Translations under genes and position numbers: made by a program
The notes under the pieces: generated by a model
Database searches by the model: none
Seen by the model: the letters and a program-made list of their open reading frames with translations, nothing else
What the model was told of the DNA's origin: nothing
Shown here: positions 1 to 13,249 of the stretch, piece after piece
Layout of the letters: each line of letters starts with the position of its first letter
Numbering within the stretch: position 1 is the first letter of the stretch
Origin: Metopolophium dirhodum
Lineage: Eukaryota; Arthropoda; Insecta; Hemiptera; Aphididae
Length of the DNA: 64,000 nucleotides
NCBI RefSeq assembly: GCF_019925205.1
Contig: NC_083560.1
Span: forward strand, 24,199,145-24,263,144
Direction of reading: 5' to 3'

Positions 1-702
1 ATTATACTTATAAAATGTGTAGTTATAAATTAACTAAAACTGTTATTATGTATCAAAATAACATTTGATATCAATAAAAAGAAAATTTCATTTCCATTTT
101 CTACAATAGGTATATAAAATGTGCATCATACATATTTTATAACACTTGACGTTAGATTTGACTGATAGAATACAAATTATAAACTTACTAAATAATCTAT
201 AATCTATAATAATCTATACTAAATATAAATAGATATAGGAAATATCTGAAAGATCTACAAAATAATAAAACAGATAAACGATATAGTTGGATAATTTAAG
301 GAACACAAGAACTGATTTTATTATGATTTATATCTGTATCACATTATTTAGTCATCGATTATTTCCCACACAAATTGTGGGAATGTATAGTTGAATATTA
401 ATGTAATTTGATGAATTCAAGTATTCCGTATTCGTATATAATTGTCAAATACATGAACCATGAGAACCCGGCTTTAGCATAAAAATAAAACATTATCGCT
501 TAAAGCAAAATAACATATTTAAATTAAAAGAACTTTAATTTATACGTGTAAATATTAGTGAGGGGCAAGGTCAAAAATTTGCTTTACATGGCTAGTTGAA
601 GAAAAAAACTTGTTACAATAATTCCCGATATAATATCGATATTGTTGCCCATCACTTGTAAATATAGCTGCCTAATATTTAAAATATTAATTATGTACAT
701 AC

Positions 703-1156
703 TTTTGTGTGAGTAAAGTTTCGGGAATTGATATTTTCTATTATTTTGTTGGTGTTAAGTATTTTTACTGTGGCATTTATATCAATATTTTCACAATATC
801 CAAATTGACTTGGCTTGCCTTCACTAAATTTTCGTACTGCATTGCCAGGCATTAATGATCGATCCATTAACACAACCTAGGAAATTAAAAAAAAACAATT
901 AAAGCTCTAGTTTCAAAACATTTAAACAGTCAATAGATGGGTAATATACTTTATCATCGGAGATAATTTCTTCAGGACCATTTGGATGCCAGATCACTTT
1001 GATCTCATTACGATTTTTATATGAAGTCTTTCTTAACACGGTTAGTGATCGCGATCTGTTCGTCGTTGAAACCAAACCATAATATACTAGACCAGTATTT
1101 GAAGACACCTTGGCCACTTCATCTTCGTCAAAGAACTTTTCATCATCTTTCTCCAT
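703..1156 (-). CDS. UBE2O: UBE2O-like ubiquitin-conjugating enzyme, 5' exons only
   Basis: Two coding exons on the minus strand: exon 1 runs 1156 to 950, exon 2 runs 876 to 703. Splice signals read cleanly: donor AAA|GTATAT, acceptor TTTCCTAG|GTT, and a second donor AAAA|GTATGT at 702. The joined product (about 127 residues so far) starts with an acidic stretch around FFDEDEV, then a WHPNGPEEIISDDK segment, then DRSLMPGNAVRKFSEGK and FGYCEN. This order matches, from memory, the N-terminal conserved region of UBE2O, the large E2/E3 hybrid ubiquitin ligase; the UBC catalytic domain would lie beyond the left edge. The start at 1156 is chosen because the acidic UBE2O-like motif begins within ten residues of it. 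No stop or frameshift is visible. Without the rest, a truncated paralogue cannot be excluded. Confidence 0.66.
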
Positions 1157-4100
1157 TATTTTATTGCACCTTATAATACATAAATGAAAGGAGGTTTGTG
1201 TGAAAATACTTACACCGGCTTACATCAATGCACAACGTACATTATTATTTTTATACAATAAAAGTTGGAAACTTGCGACTTAGTTATTTAAATGTATTGA
1301 AATTCCTAATTGCCAATCTGAAAAGAAATTCTGTTCTAAATCTAAATGACTCATATAGAAATACTGATAAAAGTTATAATTATTTTTTTAAGTGATGCAA
1401 TGAGTGATCTTAATGGTAACATTGATTTGAGATTCTCAACCAAATTATATCGAACTACAAGGACATTACATATTATTTGTTGTCAACATATTTTTGAAAT
1501 AAATATTTTAGACCAATGAACATATTGATTTTACGATGTTTTTTTTATTTTTTGTGGGTCATTTTAGAGCAATAAAGATTCTTTGATTTTCTACTTCAGA
1601 ATTTTTCTTCAGTAGAAAATTAAATCTAGTTGGTAAATTGGGAAAGTGGACATTTCCCCTCCAGACTTTTTCCCCTGACTGTTTTCGGTCTAGTGGGACA
1701 TTCCCCCCCCCATTTTTTTAAAGTTTATTATCGACTAATAATATTGAATTTCATAATACAATATTGTTTATTTTGTAATATGAAATTATTTTTTTTAATA
1801 AAATATTAAATATATACATTTTTTTATTTTTGTAAATATAATAGATTATAAATGTCTATGTTTAATCTACGATCCACAGAACTACTTAAAACAATAAAAA
1901 TTTTAAATAAAATATAATTAATAATCAATAATAATGGCTAAAAATTCCAACATAAAAATGATACATCTTGTAAATAACATTTGATTACTGATTCTTTTGT
2001 TATTTCTAAATTCTAAACACATATTATTTATTTTTTTTTTTTTTGTTAAAACTGTACCATTTTGGATGTTCAACAATTTAATAATTGCTTTTGAATTTGA
2101 TTCAAGTAGTTCAGTTGATCAAAAATATACGTACGTCTATAATTTATTATATTTATGAAAATATTTGAAAATAATAGACAATAGTCAAAATAATAATTTT
2201 ATATTAAATAATAAAATAATGAATAAATTGTAAATAAAAAAAAAAATAGAGAAAAAATCAAAATTTTTACGCAAAATCTAGTTGGCGAAAAAATCGATTA
2301 TGTTTCTTCGTAGTAACTTGAAGACGAAAAACCGTAGATACGTTCACCAAATGTTTAAATAGAAATTTACCATACATAAGAATTTTCAAAATATCTTGAC
2401 TCTTTTTAAGATATTTATAAGCATGAGACATCATCAATTTTTTTAACCTTAGATGGGGTCAATAAATTAATATTTGCTCGGTTAAAAACCTTGAATATTT
2501 AATACAACTATACAGAGTATCAAATTCCCTCATAAGTTTTTATGAGTTGTAATTTTGAAAAAAAACTTGAGCCTAAGTTCACATTTTCATGACATTGTTT
2601 TTATGAGTGCCTGAAAATAGAATTTTGATGAAAATCGTCAAAATCCAGAAATGTGCAAATTTGTTTGTTAGAAAATCATAATTTTTTATTTTTAGCGACT
2701 AAACATTATGAATATAATTTATAGTATTTACAGTGACAATGTAACGAGTTACTATTTTTTTTAGTTTTTTTTGAGGGGGCTAAGCAATTAAAATTTAAAA
2801 AAAATAACTAGGTATAAAAGATTACATTTTTTCTGAATTTCTTAAAACCGATATTAACCAATATCAACCCGAATAAACGGTTATTAACACGCAAAGGTTT
2901 GTTTAATATTTTCATTATGGTATTTAAACACCCGAATAGATACAGCAACCATAATGTGTCATCCTTAAATCTGAACTAGAAGTAATTTAAATAAATATAA
3001 TCTACTGGACAGAAAAATCATGTTAAAATAGTTGTGACAGTGTTGTTTTTTCTTAATCCATTACTCTTTCACTCTATATTAAAATATAGTACATTTGAAA
3101 TTAGTGTTAATATATCTTGTACTGTGTTGAGGTTTTGGAGGTCTGGAAATTCTTTACGATTTGTCTAAAAATGTTGGCCTAGATGCCCCTACGCTCACAC
3201 CAATGATTATCAATTATAAGTAACACAACGACATGGTCGAAGACCGAATGCATAATAAGTTGCCTATAAAATGTTTTATAAAATCTATTAGTCACGAGGC
3301 ATTATTAAACACAAATGGATGGTCGCAGGCAAGAATTGTGTAGAACCATATATAAAATTGCGTATATTGATGCTTTTCTGCAATTATTTTCATCATAGTA
3401 CTTTCTTATATTTTGTTAAGCATGGGGGTATTATTTATAAGTAAAATTTAAAGTGAAATAGTTTAATACATATAATATGATCGCGATTTAAAACGGTAAT
3501 ATAATAAGGGAATCCTTACTAAATAGTAAAAGTGATGTTTTGATTTTCCAATATATGATGATCATTACCAGTGTAAGAAGAAATTTAATTTCTTAATATA
3601 ATTGTTGGAAAATAGGTTATTTATTATTATTTATATTGTGAATTGTCTTTTATTACATTTTAAATGACTATCATAATATTATTAATGTATTAAACTGTTT
3701 TACTTTAAATTTACTAATAAAATATAAATACATAGTTGATAATATGGTATTTAATTTATTGTTTCTCTAATACCGGTTTTATATAATATAAAATTATTTA
3801 CAACAATTTACAAATAGTTATGATAATAACTATAGAAATAATTATAATTATAACCATTAATATAGTTTTATATTCTATGTACAATTATTTATTACACTTG
3901 ATTATCCATATTGTAATTATTTTACTTTGTTTTCCCCATTAATTAAAAACTCATGACAGCATAAGCCATTGGGATTCAAAGTTTGTAATTATTGTTTGAT
4001 TTTAACTGTATAGCTTTTCTTACTAAACTAAAGGTGGCAGAAAGAAACTGGTAAACAAGTATTTTTAAAGGACCTCTTAAAAATGGGGCTAGGAGGCAAA

Positions 4101-4207
4101 TACTGCTCCTATGTATAACAAAATATAATATAATATTATGTATTATAATTAAAATAATTGATTTAGATAATGATAATGATTTTATATATGTTATCACTTA
4201 TCTTTTT
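1157..4207. other. Gene-free AT-rich stretch
   Basis: No open frame here resembles a protein. It holds a short C tract near 1706, homopolymer A/T runs, and text around 2280-2700 that looks like decayed dispersed repeat. The promoter of the UBE2O-like gene must lie just right of 1156, but I see no clear TATA box or initiator. Confidence 0.6.
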
Positions 4208-4222
4208 TTGTTAATATTGCAG

Positions 4223-4426
4223 AAAAGGAGCCAGTATAGACAATTTTATAAATGGACCCAAACAATTCTTTGCTGCAAAGATCCTAGAATATCTCAACAA
4301 ATTAAAATTGTGCAAAAAAGAAATTTATACTTAAATTTAAATAAAGATTATTCATACGCTATGAGTGACAAATATCTTCAACAAAGTAAATAGGTTTTAT
4401 ATTTTGTAGTTTTTAGATTTAATAAA
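4223..4426 (+). CDS. Possible 3'-terminal exon, product unknown
   Basis: A pyrimidine-rich acceptor ends in AG at 4221-4222. An open frame of about 56 codons follows to a TAG at 4391-4393, and an AATAAA polyadenylation signal sits at 4421-4426, about 28 bases past the stop. This acceptor, ORF, stop and AATAAA order is what a terminal exon looks like. The peptide is basic with a CC pair (ILCCKDPR) and no motif I recognise. I could not find a convincing upstream exon, so a chance arrangement or transposon exon remains possible. Confidence 0.3.
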
Positions 4427-4810
4427 AACAATACAATATAAAGTTATTTTTTCAAAATGTAGTAATACTTTTTTAAAATTATTTAATTATATTATAAATT
4501 ATTATAGGTGCCTATTATAATATTATATCATTATTTTAACTATTTCTTGTACTGTTAAAAATGCTTAAGACGTTATAATATACATTGTACATAGTTAATA
4601 TACTAATATGATATTAGTTACTATGTTACAGATGTTATATTAACAATGTTGGCCTGGCTAAAAAATAGCCCAGGCAGTATTTTTGTAGCCCAACCTACCT
4701 TATGTAGTTATCAAATTATATGCATGCAATTTCAAGTAAGAACATAATTCATACTTAATGTATTTTAAGTTAATTCAAATCTTTATTTAATTTGAAACAA
4801 TTTTTAAATA

Positions 4811-5098
4811 TTATTTTTGAAAAATCTTTTTGTCTATCTTTGGTTTATTTGCAAAAAAATCATTAATTATTTTACTTTGATCCTTGCATATTTTATACAA
4901 ATATAAAATTTCTTCAATGTTACGTTTATTTAAAATTTGATTTTTTAGCGTTGTAACCTTTGAACAGGCTTGCATGTTTTTGTTAAGTGACTTAGTTTGA
5001 AGATAAACATGGAGCGGTGTAGATACACAAAAATATAGGTATGTAAAATGAATGAAGCTATTTGACAATTTTTTAAATAAACTGTTAACAATTTCCAC
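4811..5098 (-). pseudogene. Possible hAT-type transposase fragment
   Basis: An open frame of 95 codons rich in Leu, Lys and Ile. The spacing of hydrophobic residues and the LQTKSLN...ACSKVTTLKNQI segment recall the helical region of hAT-like proteins of the ZMYM/p52-repressor type, in which a similar LQ.K.LD motif occurs. There is no catalytic motif, no second exon and no terminal repeat, so the family call is weak. Confidence 0.25.
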
Positions 5099-5981
5099 AA
5101 ACTTGTTGGAGTTATTAAATTTTCAATTTGTTCAATTTATTGGTTAATTACTAAAATGAATTTTGGATAATGGTATTAGTTTCTGAAATTGAAAATGTGT
5201 GACTAGTAATTTATAGTAATACGGATCAACGTGCTTGATGATCAACTGCGTATATTTCTATATTATCTTACTATCGTATTGAAGTGTGTTGTACCGTCGT
5301 GAAGTAGGATTATAATATTAGTGCTTTTTATTCATTTAAAATATTGTATGGTCCAGTAGACCATCGTGAGAACCAAGTCGATATACACAGCTGATATACC
5401 CTGAGTTAACACATTTGTATGCTAAATAGAAATGTTCTATACGCACATGGCTTACATGCACACAATTACAACACAGTATGTTTGGAAATATACATGCATT
5501 CTATCTTGGTCTGTTGCCTATCTGCTACTTATACTTTAGTTATTTTAACTCAATAGTGTTTTTGTTCTCATAATATTTTATGTAGTCAAATTAAATAAAT
5601 TAAATTAAATCTATGCTTAATGTATTTTGGTTAAAAAAAAAAGGTTAGGTGTCCGAGCAGCGATCGCTGCCTAGCTGCCTTGACCATGACGACACTGCAA
5701 TATTAACCCACATATTTAACTTACTTGCAGACAAGACATTGACCTTTCCTTTTGGTATTTCTATCCAACCCAACTCGTTATTGTTTATTCTGCAAACTCG
5801 TCCATCCATTTTAGGAACGAGTCAAAATCTTTAATATTAGATTGAATCTCGTATACATAGTTTTTGCAGCTTACAATTTAATTTATAAATTACGTAGGTA
5901 GATGTTTGAAAATGATTATTTTAATTAATATTATGCTTATATTATTAATATTGTAATACAATTTTAAAAAAAGGATCAAGG
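5099..5981. other. No gene seen
   Basis: AT-rich sequence with short unrelated open frames. Nothing recognisable. Confidence 0.5.
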
Positions 5982-6834
5982 TAGACAATTAGTACGAAAA
6001 TATAATAATACAAATTGTTGGTGTATTTTGTTGATAAGAGGTATAAGAGATAAGAGATAGAACTATACGACAACATTATTAGCGTGGGAAAACAAGTCGA
6101 TTTGAACCGACCATTGAGAATGATGCTGCTGCCGAAATCGTGATATTTTTGTGGTGAAGTAAATTTCGTCGGCACTACTTCCATAAGTAACAGGATATCA
6201 GAGGCTGGCGCTACTCGTTCTTCGGTTTCGATGTGGGCGGCGGCTGCGGCGGACACGGCTGCAGCAATAGCGGCTATTCGATAAAAGACAACCGTGGCGG
6301 CATGCGTTCCTGTTACTTATATTCCTTACTTATATTTTACTTTCTGTTACTTATTTACCTGTATTTAGATTTTTCTCGGAATAATAACGCGTTTTTAAAA
6401 CGAATTTAAAATGCACTCACAATGTTTCATAAAATAGTAAGTATTTGCTTCCTATAGTTCCTACAACGTAGCAAACTGAGCCAAATCAAATGGCTCTGAT
6501 TATGACGGCAACAATCATCTCAACCAAAATTGCAAAATGTACCAATTAATACCGAAATGTCAATCATGCCGATACAATGATTGAAAACTGATTTGAATTC
6601 GTTAATTATTATCGAATGTCTACTTGAGAGATTAATTAATTAGGATTTAAAATGTAAAACAAGGTTCCGCATAAGAAAGTCTGGACATTAACGAGTTAAT
6701 AGGTTTAAAGTTAAGTTATTTTTAACTTATTAACTTAACTCACTAATTAACTTAACTTAAACTCAAATCATTTGTATCTACGTTAACTTAAAAGCATCTT
6801 ATATTATTTTTAATATTCATTATTAAGTTAATTT
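5982..6834 (-). repeat. Dispersed repeat, copy 1 (Ala-rich ORF)
   Basis: About 850 bp that recurs in the same orientation at 22338-23166 with high identity. Both copies begin TAGACAATTA and end near CATTATTAAGTTAATTT. On the minus strand each keeps an open frame starting with an Ala-rich run, then EERVAPAS, LLLMEVVPTKFTSPQKY, FGSSIILNG and FKSTCFPTL. The GC-rich coding-like core contrasts with its AT-rich surroundings. No terminal inverted repeats or target duplications were found, and I do not recognise the peptide. The right part carries runs of TTAACTTAA words. Confidence 0.75.
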
Positions 6835-8217
6835 AGAACTTTCTTACTATTCAAATAATATTATTTATATAAGTTATAAGCTCGTAGAACATACAAATAA
6901 TATTAGAATAAAGAGATATAATTATGAAAAATTTCATACGTATTTTCATTAATAAAAACTAATAAGTCGTATTAATTAGGTACTAATTAATAATAATATA
7001 GGGGTAACAATGTAACGTAACATTTTTTTAGTCGCTTGTACAAAGACATCAATAGAAGTCCACGAAGCCCAGATTCATAATGCCTACCTATTAAGTAAGT
7101 CACATTAGTTATTGCTTATTATTTATTTTTATATAATACCTATAATTTATTACCTGTTAATGTACAATAGTCCTGAATATTGTGACCATTTCGATTTATA
7201 CATTATATTTTATATTATAATTTATTATTGTATTATAAAAATACCTACCTACAAAATGCTGATGTATATATATGTATAAAAAAAGGTATATTTTTATATT
7301 CCGTAACATTGATACTTTCAACTTTGATAGGTATAATACAATACAACTATACAAGTGAGTATAACTTATTTTAATACCTTTGTAATGATTTTTTTTTTTA
7401 AATTTCATTAACTTGTTAATTGAAGTTATGTTAAGTTAATAGTATTTGTTAACTTAATTTAAAATTAATTAATGTATTAAAAATGTCTATGAACTCAACT
7501 TTTAATTTAATTGAGAACAAAATACTTAACTTAACTGAGTTCAAAAATATCATGAACCTGTCCAGTTTTGCGCACAAGTAGGTTATTCCGTAATTAAAAA
7601 ATATAAAAACAGATTATTTTTATAGTGTCTTATGTTAAAATGTGTACGAAACTATATAGTAGGTAGGTACATATTAAGTAACCAAGAATAACTTTTTCAG
7701 TTATTTTGTTTTAATTTAAAAATATTATTCGTGGGTAATTTAAATAGCTCGTGTATATTATTATATACAAATATTGAAATAAGATAATAAGCAAATAATA
7801 TTAATTCCACTTACCGGCTATCATATTTATAATAACAATATAAATATTATTTGATATTCATGTCATATGCGGTCTACCATCCGTTTCTACACGTCATATG
7901 AGGTCTACCACATAGTTAAAAATATTAATGAATACATAAATATAGAATATTACAATATATTACAATATATTTATTAATGTAGAATTTTAATATAATATTT
8001 AATAATACAAAAAAATATATTAAAATATACATTAATTCATTATAATATGTAGGTAAATTTAATTAGTTAGTATATGTATTAAAAACTACCTGACAAAAAA
8101 TGTAAAAATATATAGAAATATGCATTAAATTAGAAATTTAATTACCCAATTTAAATTAGGTACAATATAATTTCACATCTCTTAAAAAACAATCAAATGT
8201 GTTGTCATTCTTGTTTT
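6835..8217. other. Gene-free stretch with TTAAGTTAA-rich tracts
   Basis: Short words of the TTAAC/GTTAA type recur around 7405-7545, as in the ends of the neighbouring dispersed repeat. At 7861-7912 the phrase TCATATG.GGTCTACCA occurs twice. No coding signal is seen. Confidence 0.5.
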
Positions 8218-8590
8218 TTATACGCCACCATTGTTCCGCTAAATACGAGGGCAGCAATGATGGAGATGTACTATGCATTTTTTTAATAATTCGAATTTTT
8301 AGACTTCCCCATATACTTTAAATTCGTTGTGTGTGCGCTAGTGGGATCGAAAAATAATTGGGAATAATTGACGGATTTATGTATGTACCCTTTATTTTTT
8401 ATCGTTTTATATGCAAGCCATTCATCTGAGTGTATTTCTGTACCAACTTCAATTTCATTTTGAATTATTTCGTGTACTGTTGATTTGTCTCTTTTTTCTA
8501 CAATAAAGTATCTTGCATCAATAACACCATTTTCATCTTTTTGACAAATACCAATCACCCATGGACCAGTTCGTTTTTTACGATTTTACA
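8218..8590 (-). pseudogene. Merlin (IS1595/ISXO2-like) transposase fragment
   Basis: Minus-strand frame reading RTGPWVIGIC, then IHSDEWLAY, a GYIHKSVNY block and DPTSAHTTN. These match the order of the ISXO2-like DDE domain found in IS1595 and in eukaryotic Merlin transposons: the strand before a catalytic Asp (SDEW), then the conserved His/Asn-Thr region. After a frameshift near 8283 the tail continues as SLLPSYLAEQWWR, like the Leu-Pro-Ser-Tyr-Leu/Trp-Arg end of the family. The N-terminal half with the first catalytic Asp is missing. It is a dead fragment; no terminal inverted repeats were located. Confidence 0.7.
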
Positions 8591-9804
8591 TATTAAATTC
8601 AAAATCAAAACTGTAAAAAATTGGAAATTGTCATTTTTTTTTTTTAATTGAAGTGTTTTACACCATTACACACCCAGTTTGACCTCCATATTTCTAGCAC
8701 TTAGGTGTTAGTGTTGTTAAGACTATAAGTTGGTGTCCGGGCGCGCGTATTATTATTGTACGATCCCAAGTGATGGGCAGGTTAACGATTTTTTTTAACT
8801 CGTTAAGTTAAGTTAAGTTAAAAGTTAATCGTATTTTTATTTGTTAACTCGTTAAGTTAAAATTTAATTCATTATTATTTAATTTAATGGTTGAAATTAA
8901 CTTCAACTTTGTTTCAAACCACTATCTTATAACAATATTTTAAAACTCATAAAAAAAATGTTTTTACTCTCAAAATAATGCTAGGAAAATTTCAAGTAAA
9001 ATATTTCAAATTCAGAACCCTAATGTATGACAATAATTAATATAACATTCAATTCTATGGTATTAAATAATTGACTCAATAATGTAAAACTGTTGTCTAA
9101 TTAGATAAAACATTTAAATGTATAAATAATTAAAATCCTTATTATTGGTTTTGATAATATATAATTTCATTGGAATTTAACTTTAAAATGTCTGTAAAAT
9201 AACTGTGTTAATATATTTTTTATAGTTTTTGGTAACAGTATGAGCTTTTAATGAGAATCTTAGTTTTATATTTTAAATCCTAAGCTATAAACATTGAACG
9301 TTTTATAATTTTGTAATCACAATAATTGGTTATTTTCTAGATTTTGATAACATTTGATGTTAACTTTAAATACTTATAAAAAACGTCGTGACTATGGATC
9401 TTTAATATTTATTAACTGCTATTAGTACAACTAATAGGAACTTTGTATTACATTTTTAAGCTTTTTAGAATAAAAATCTAAAAAGATTGAAAATTACAAA
9501 TTAATATACGTAAATAACTCAAAACAAGTAAAAATATTTAAATATGATGATAAAATAAACATTTGATGAAAATGTCAAGTACGTATAGCACAAAATTCAA
9601 CCCTTATTATGCCAAAAACACATATTATAACATTTAAAAAATTTATATAAATTCTTTAAATTGATTAAATTGTTTTCTCTTTATCTCTTCTCATATACCT
9701 TAAAAAATTTCAAACACTAAAAAAAAGATTTTCATTATTTTATAATTATCTTCAAATAAGGTACATATATAATACAACTATTTAAATCAAACCAATATTA
9801 AAAT
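8591..9804. other. Gene-free stretch with simple TTAAG tract
   Basis: Contains a GTTAAGTTAAGTTAA tract at about 8795-8875 beside CAAGTGATGGGCA (8767-8779). Between about 9390 and 9620 lies a diverged copy of a dispersed repeat also seen at 12380-12640 and 14030-14290, sharing a 'ttaactgctattag' block and poly-A-rich text. No gene. Confidence 0.5.
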
Positions 9805-12039
9805 CAGGGCTTAGCACCCTAATAATTTCTTGGGGATTCGGGTTTCGGTTCCTGGTGCTCAAACACAGGAATAAAAAAATTTCAACAAACATTCGGGTTT
9901 TCAAAACCACCATTATTCGTATTTATATTGGTTTATATAGGTGTTGACTGTTGAGTAGTCTGGAAAATACATAACTTTTAATGATCCCCCCCCCCCTTTA
10001 TTATTAATTATAACAGCAACAAAAATGCGTGAGAGGTGCGTCGTAGTACGATACAAATTACAACACGTGGGCTTGGAATAAAATAGTTCTATGTATATTG
10101 TATATCAAAAAATTTCAAAAATTGTTTTTTATCTGTTCAGTCAAGAATTATTTTTCTCTATTTTTTAGTCTTTTAAAAATTTAATCGATCTCATATTTAA
10201 ACAGTAATCAGAAACAAAAGGTTCTTCGAAAATAAGTGTATGTAAATATGCAATAATTAGGGTGCATCTTTGTTGTTGTTATTTATAAAAATCAGCGCAT
10301 TTCACAAGCGGTACGTCGATGGTACTAAAATACCGAAATAGGTACCTACCCTAGATGATCAGGTCAGTACCTACCTATAATGATGCACCAAAAAAAAAAA
10401 CACATTGTTAAAATTAAGTTATAATAAATCAATTAATTTGAAATCAATATGTTCTATCGAAAGAACGTTTTATTTTTCAAAAATACAATTGGGAACAAAA
10501 AGTTCTACCAGTAGAACCTTTTGTATCCAAACTATGAATTTTAAAGTTATTTAATATTTTGAGAACTTAAAAGGATTTATTTTTACAATACCAATTAATA
10601 AATTGATCGCACGGAAATTTGTGGATTTTTTGATGTCAAATATTTCAAATTACTTGTGCAAAAATACGTTATTTAAATTCTTAAATCTTAAAAACGCTCT
10701 ACTGAACAATTTTGATATTGTCACATAGAACTTTTTGATCCCGAGCCCGCAAACATACAATTTACCACTTGTGAAGTCGACCGATATAACAAAATATTTA
10801 AAATGGGCGTTGAGCTATAGAGAAATAAAATAAAATATAAATGATGATTTCACGATTTCCGGAAACTGGTAAATATTGCCACGAATTACGAAATTTGTTA
10901 CTAATTTAGTTATAATAATACCGCTTGGGAGGTTTGTAGCAAATAATACTAGGTACCTATTATTAGTAATTACTTATTAGTAGGGCTCGGATGTTATTGC
11001 ACTTAAAATGTTATAAAACTGATTGCATTGTTGCTATGAAAAAACCCAAAATTGTGCTTAAAAATAGCAATAAAAAATTTTTTTTTCTTAAAAAATTAAA
11101 ATAAATATTAAAAATTATTTTATGAAATGGATTATGGAATTTTATTAAGTAATATTATAAAGTAATTTCATTAGATAGGTTTTAAACATGTAAAAAATTA
11201 CAAAATTAAACTCTTATCATTGAAAATCTGGTAATTTGTCTGGTATTCTTATTTTTTTAGGAACCTACAAATAATGTTATCAAAATTTAAAACTTTTCAA
11301 TTGTTTTGTTGTTTTGTTTTTTAAAAAAAGGTAATTACCTTAAAAATTATTGTATTGTACTATAAACGACTTGTTCAGGTTCAAAAATTGTATTGAAAAG
11401 GTGGACAATCAACAAAATAGCAATGAAATTAAAAAAAGTGCAAAATCTTGCACTTAAAATGTTTAGATATTACTTTATACTTGTTTGAAACAAATTTATA
11501 ACTTACTTAGCAACGAAACCGAACAATAGAAAAAAAGTTGCAAATGCAATAACATCCGAGCCATACTTATTAGTATTTGGTATTTTGGCCATGACTGTCA
11601 ATAGGTTATTCAGTTTTGTTGAGACCATAACTATATTATATATTGTTATTAGCTATATTTGGGTTTATTTTATATACTTATAAAGTAATAAATTATATTA
11701 TATACCTATTAGGTATAATAAGATTTTATCGGATTTTATTTTAGTATTTTGTAATTATTGAATTTACCTCTGATTGATTGTAAGATTGTTCCGGTTAATT
11801 ATTATTATAAATAAACAACTAATTACAGAATCAAACTCACTACAAGAAATACATACAAAATGATATATCAGATGAAGAGTTTGAAAAAACAAAATTATTT
11901 GGGTTTCGGGTTAACCCGAATGATTTATTTGGGTTTTCGTTAATACGGGTGTTTTGAAAACAGAATCATTCGGGTTGTATGGGTTTCGGTTGTTTGGATT
12001 TTTAAGGGTGTTAGGGGTTCTAACCCGTGTAAGGCCCTG
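9805..12039. mobile_element. Candidate decayed hAT-like element
   Basis: The left edge starts CAGGGCTTAGCACCCTAA. The right edge, read on the other strand, starts CAGGGCCTTACACGGGTTAG. The CAGGG start is typical of hAT terminal repeats, and both subterminal regions are rich in GGGTTTCGG-type words. The flanking 8-mers do not match, so the target duplication is lost or the boundary is wrong. No transposase frame is seen. It carries a nested MITE at 10983-11563. Confidence 0.4.
10983..11563. mobile_element. MITE with 18-bp TIRs and 12-bp direct repeats
   Basis: The left end reads GGCTCGGATGTTATTGCA just inside position 10983; the right end at 11545-11562 is its exact reverse complement. The 12-bp TACTTATTAGTA flanks it on both sides (10971-10982 and 11564-11575). 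The element is 581 bp with no coding frame. The flank length is slightly longer than the usual 9-11 bp of Mutator-like elements; part of the match may be chance because the target is AT-rich. Confidence 0.75.
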
Positions 12040-12379
12040 AAAATAAACATCTGATATAAATTTAAATGTCTACGGTTATTCGTTTTTGAATTACCTACAA
12101 CAAAATAAGAAAATTCCTGTATGAGAAATCGTGGGACTATCCAATATTGTAAAAATTTGAACTTCAAACGCTCATAAAAATGTAATTTAACTTTCTTATA
12201 AACATTCTTTTTGATAAAGGTAGATAGCATACTAAGGAATCTTGTATTAGATTTTCAAATCTAAGATTTAAAAAAAAAAATTTTTAGGAAATTCTAACTG
12301 AAAATAATTTGCAAATTTTCGTGATTTTTACGCCTTTTGTCAAAATTCGAACATTAAATGATTATGAAAAAAATTGTGA

Positions 12380-12640
12380 CTATAGATTTTTAATATTTTT
12401 CAAATATCGTTGTAACAGTATATTAAAAGCCATGAATTAAATTTTCTATCTTTTTTACCCAATAAATACAATTTTATTGACATTAATAGAAAAAAAAAAA
12501 CTAAAAAATTGATAATGTCCGTAAATGGCTTATAACAAGTAGACATATTTTTGAATATTTTATGGTGTATAGCAATAGCTAATATAAATATTCAGTGAAA
12601 ATTGCATACATCTACGGTCATTCGTTTTAGAGAAAAAACC
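12380..12640 (+). repeat. Dispersed repeat fragment
   Basis: Shares with 14030-14290 (and more weakly 9390-9620) an ordered set of blocks: a poly-A/AACTAAAAAATTG segment, AATGTCCGTAAA, a TGTATAG...GCTAATA segment, CATTCAGTGAAA and a final TCTACGGTCATTCG/TCTACAGTCTTACG. It is non-coding. Confidence 0.5.
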
Positions 12641-12715
12641 AAAATCGATAACATAAAGTTAAAGACAGTGAATAAAGTAATTTATATATAACATATTAAC
12701 GTAATTATTCGTAAC

Positions 12716-13249
12716 ATGGGTAAGCTTCGATTTGAAGTGATTGATGCCGATAAGTTACGAGAGGACTTTGAAACAGTTTACTTTGGTTGTAAAATGTTGG
12801 CAGGTTAGTACCTACCGGAGTCAAATACGCACATAGGTTTAAACGATACCTTTATTGACCAGAAACCTAGCGTCTCAACTATTAATTTTCTACCAATTGA
12901 AAAGTTGGCTATTCCAAAGTTTAAAGAAGATCCAAAAGAACTTACGACTTTACGTAACATGTTCGATATCTATATACACGACAATTCAAACATAAAACCA
13001 GTGTTGAAGTTCGGATACTTAAAAGCATACTTGGAAGGAGAACCTTTAAGACTGATCGGAAATCTTATGTTGTCTGATAGTAATTACGAAATAGCGCTAT
13101 CCCAATTAAAAGCCAGATATTCCAACCGTCGAATCATTACAGAAAGTAATTTGGATGAACTTTTTAATGCACGTAAAGCTTTCCTTGGAAATGGTATTTC
13201 AACTCGAAATTTACTTAAAGTACTTTCATGTATTTGGAGATCACAGTAA
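12716..13249 (+). pseudogene. BEL/Pao retrotransposon gag (DUF1759-like) fragment
   Basis: From ATG 12716 the frame is open except for a TAG at 12806-12808, then continues to a stop at 13247-13249. The part after the stop carries LPIEKLAIPKF, then a block with YLKAYLEGEPLRLIGNL and an AL.QLKARYSNRR segment. This is the signature order of the DUF1759 gag region of BEL/Pao elements (IPKF...W..F.D.F...H; YL...L.G.A...I..L; L..RY.N). It is cut off after about 178 codons, well short of a full gag-pol. A second BEL piece lies at the right edge of the window, but nothing shows they come from one copy. Confidence 0.72.

Noticed and set aside
646..8779. TGCCCATCACTTG at 646 and its reverse complement at 8767 as ends of one 8-kb element
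   Set aside because: The orientation is outward-in, opposite to that expected of terminal repeats, and the flanks do not match.
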